Assembly: GCA_026414125.1 (NCBI GenBank) | Contig: JAOAJQ010000093.1 | Span: 1-5,164, forward strand | Source: Thermoproteota archaeon | Lineage (GTDB): Archaea; Thermoproteota; EX4484-205; JAAOZP01 | Length of the DNA: 5,164 bases | Reading direction: 5' to 3' | Part shown: in pieces, positions 4,741 to 5,164 of the stretch | How positions within the stretch are numbered: the first letter of the stretch is position 1 | Layout of the letters: each line of letters begins with the position of its first letter | The notes under the pieces: model-generated | What the model was told of the DNA's origin: nothing | Database searches by the model: none | Seen by the model: only the letters and a program-made list of their open reading frames with translations | Program-made: the position numbers and the translations under genes

Positions 4741-5164
4741 TTGCCTACTAGCGTAGTTGATACGTCGAAAAGCCCTTACGCGAAACTGCGCCCAGTTCCC
4801 GTGGAAGACGTTGAGCTGAAGAATGGTTTCTGGGCCAAACGCCTGAAGAAGCTTAAAGAAGTAACGGTTCCATCCCAGTATGAGCTGCTTGAGAACACTG
4901 GCAGGATTTACAATTTTCGAAGGGCAGCCGGCAGAGAGAAGGGTGGTTTTCAAGGATTAGTTTTTAACGATTCAGACGTTTACAAGTGGGTTGAGGCCGT
5001 TGGCTTCCTGCTAGCATCAGGCGTCGACGAGAGGCTTCGCAGCCTAATTGAGAAAGTTGTGAATGACATATGTGCAGCTCAAGATGATGACGGTTACCTG
5101 AATACTTTCTTCACGTTTGAGAATAAGGCTCAACGCTGGACAAACCTGAGGGCTATGCATGAAC
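4741..5164 (+). CDS. GH127 / DUF1680 glycoside hydrolase (beta-L-arabinofuranosidase family), N-terminal 141 codons, 3' end outside window
   Basis: The visible residues carry DUF1680 N-terminal signatures: LRPVPVEDVELKNGFWAKRL (16-35), FNDSDVYKWVEAVGFLLASG (75-94), CAAQDDDGYLNTFF (111-124) and QRWTNLRAMHE (131-141), matching the W-T-N-L-x-x-M-H-E motif of the family. Known GH127 members release L-arabinose from beta-L-arabinofuranosides using a cysteine nucleophile; those catalytic residues lie beyond the window, as does most of the roughly 600-residue protein. No signal peptide is seen, suggesting a cytoplasmic enzyme acting on imported oligosaccharides. An in-frame TAA at 4732 and no ATG before the conserved region leave TTG at 4741 as the natural start, supported by the TATA element 27-28 bp upstream. 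It is divergent from the SDR gene, suggesting shared control of L-sugar use. Substrate specificity is inferred. Confidence 0.87.
   Translation, partial: MPTSVVDTSKSPYAKLRPVPVEDVELKNGFWAKRLKKLKEVTVPSQYELLENTGRIYNFRRAAGREKGGFQGLVFNDSDVYKWVEAVGFLLASGVDERLRSLIEKVVNDICAAQDDDGYLNTFFTFENKAQRWTNLRAMHE

Noticed and set aside
4681..4953. 90-residue minus-strand ORF antisense to the GH127 gene
   Set aside because: It lies opposite conserved GH127 codons and the divergent promoter; its Cys/Phe/Arg-rich content has no family resemblance.

Overview
The window looks like chromosomal DNA from a thermophilic archaeon of the Thermoproteota/TACK type. This is inferred from archaeal A/T-rich TATA boxes about 25-31 bp upstream of most start codons, the near absence of Shine-Dalgarno sites (suggesting leaderless mRNAs), frequent ATA/AGA/AGG codons, Lys/Glu/Ile/Val-rich proteins, and a single-domain MetE of archaeal type. 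No rRNA, tRNA, CRISPR array or mobile element is visible.

Left part (1-845, + strand): the C-terminal ~200 codons of a DUF711/UPF0210 protein (pyruvate-formate-lyase-like fold, function unknown). It is followed by an unrecognised 69-residue helical protein with its own TATA box. That gene meets a previously unlisted 29-residue minus-strand ORF (842-931) tail to tail, and both stop codons lie within one palindromic CTAG.

Central part (1010-4621, - strand): three full-length genes read right to left. They are an atypical NAD-dependent epimerase/dehydratase-like SDR, a MetE C-terminal-domain methyltransferase with all four zinc ligands, and a rhamnulokinase (RhaB, FGGY family). The metE-like gene and rhaB are 41 bp apart and may be co-transcribed; each gene also has a plausible TATA box.

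Right part (4741-5164, + strand): the first 141 codons of a GH127/DUF1680 glycoside hydrolase (family of beta-L-arabinofuranosidases), divergent from the SDR across a 119-bp region. That region contains a near-symmetrical TATA element and a short direct repeat.

Together, the hydrolase, SDR and rhamnulokinase suggest uptake and breakdown of plant- or microbe-derived L-sugars (L-arabinofuranosides, L-rhamnose). The metE-like gene is the odd one out and is the main functional puzzle. Starts for the SDR, MetE and RhaB genes are placed internally, downstream of their TATA boxes, rather than at the longest possible ORF start. This remains an inference from sequence.
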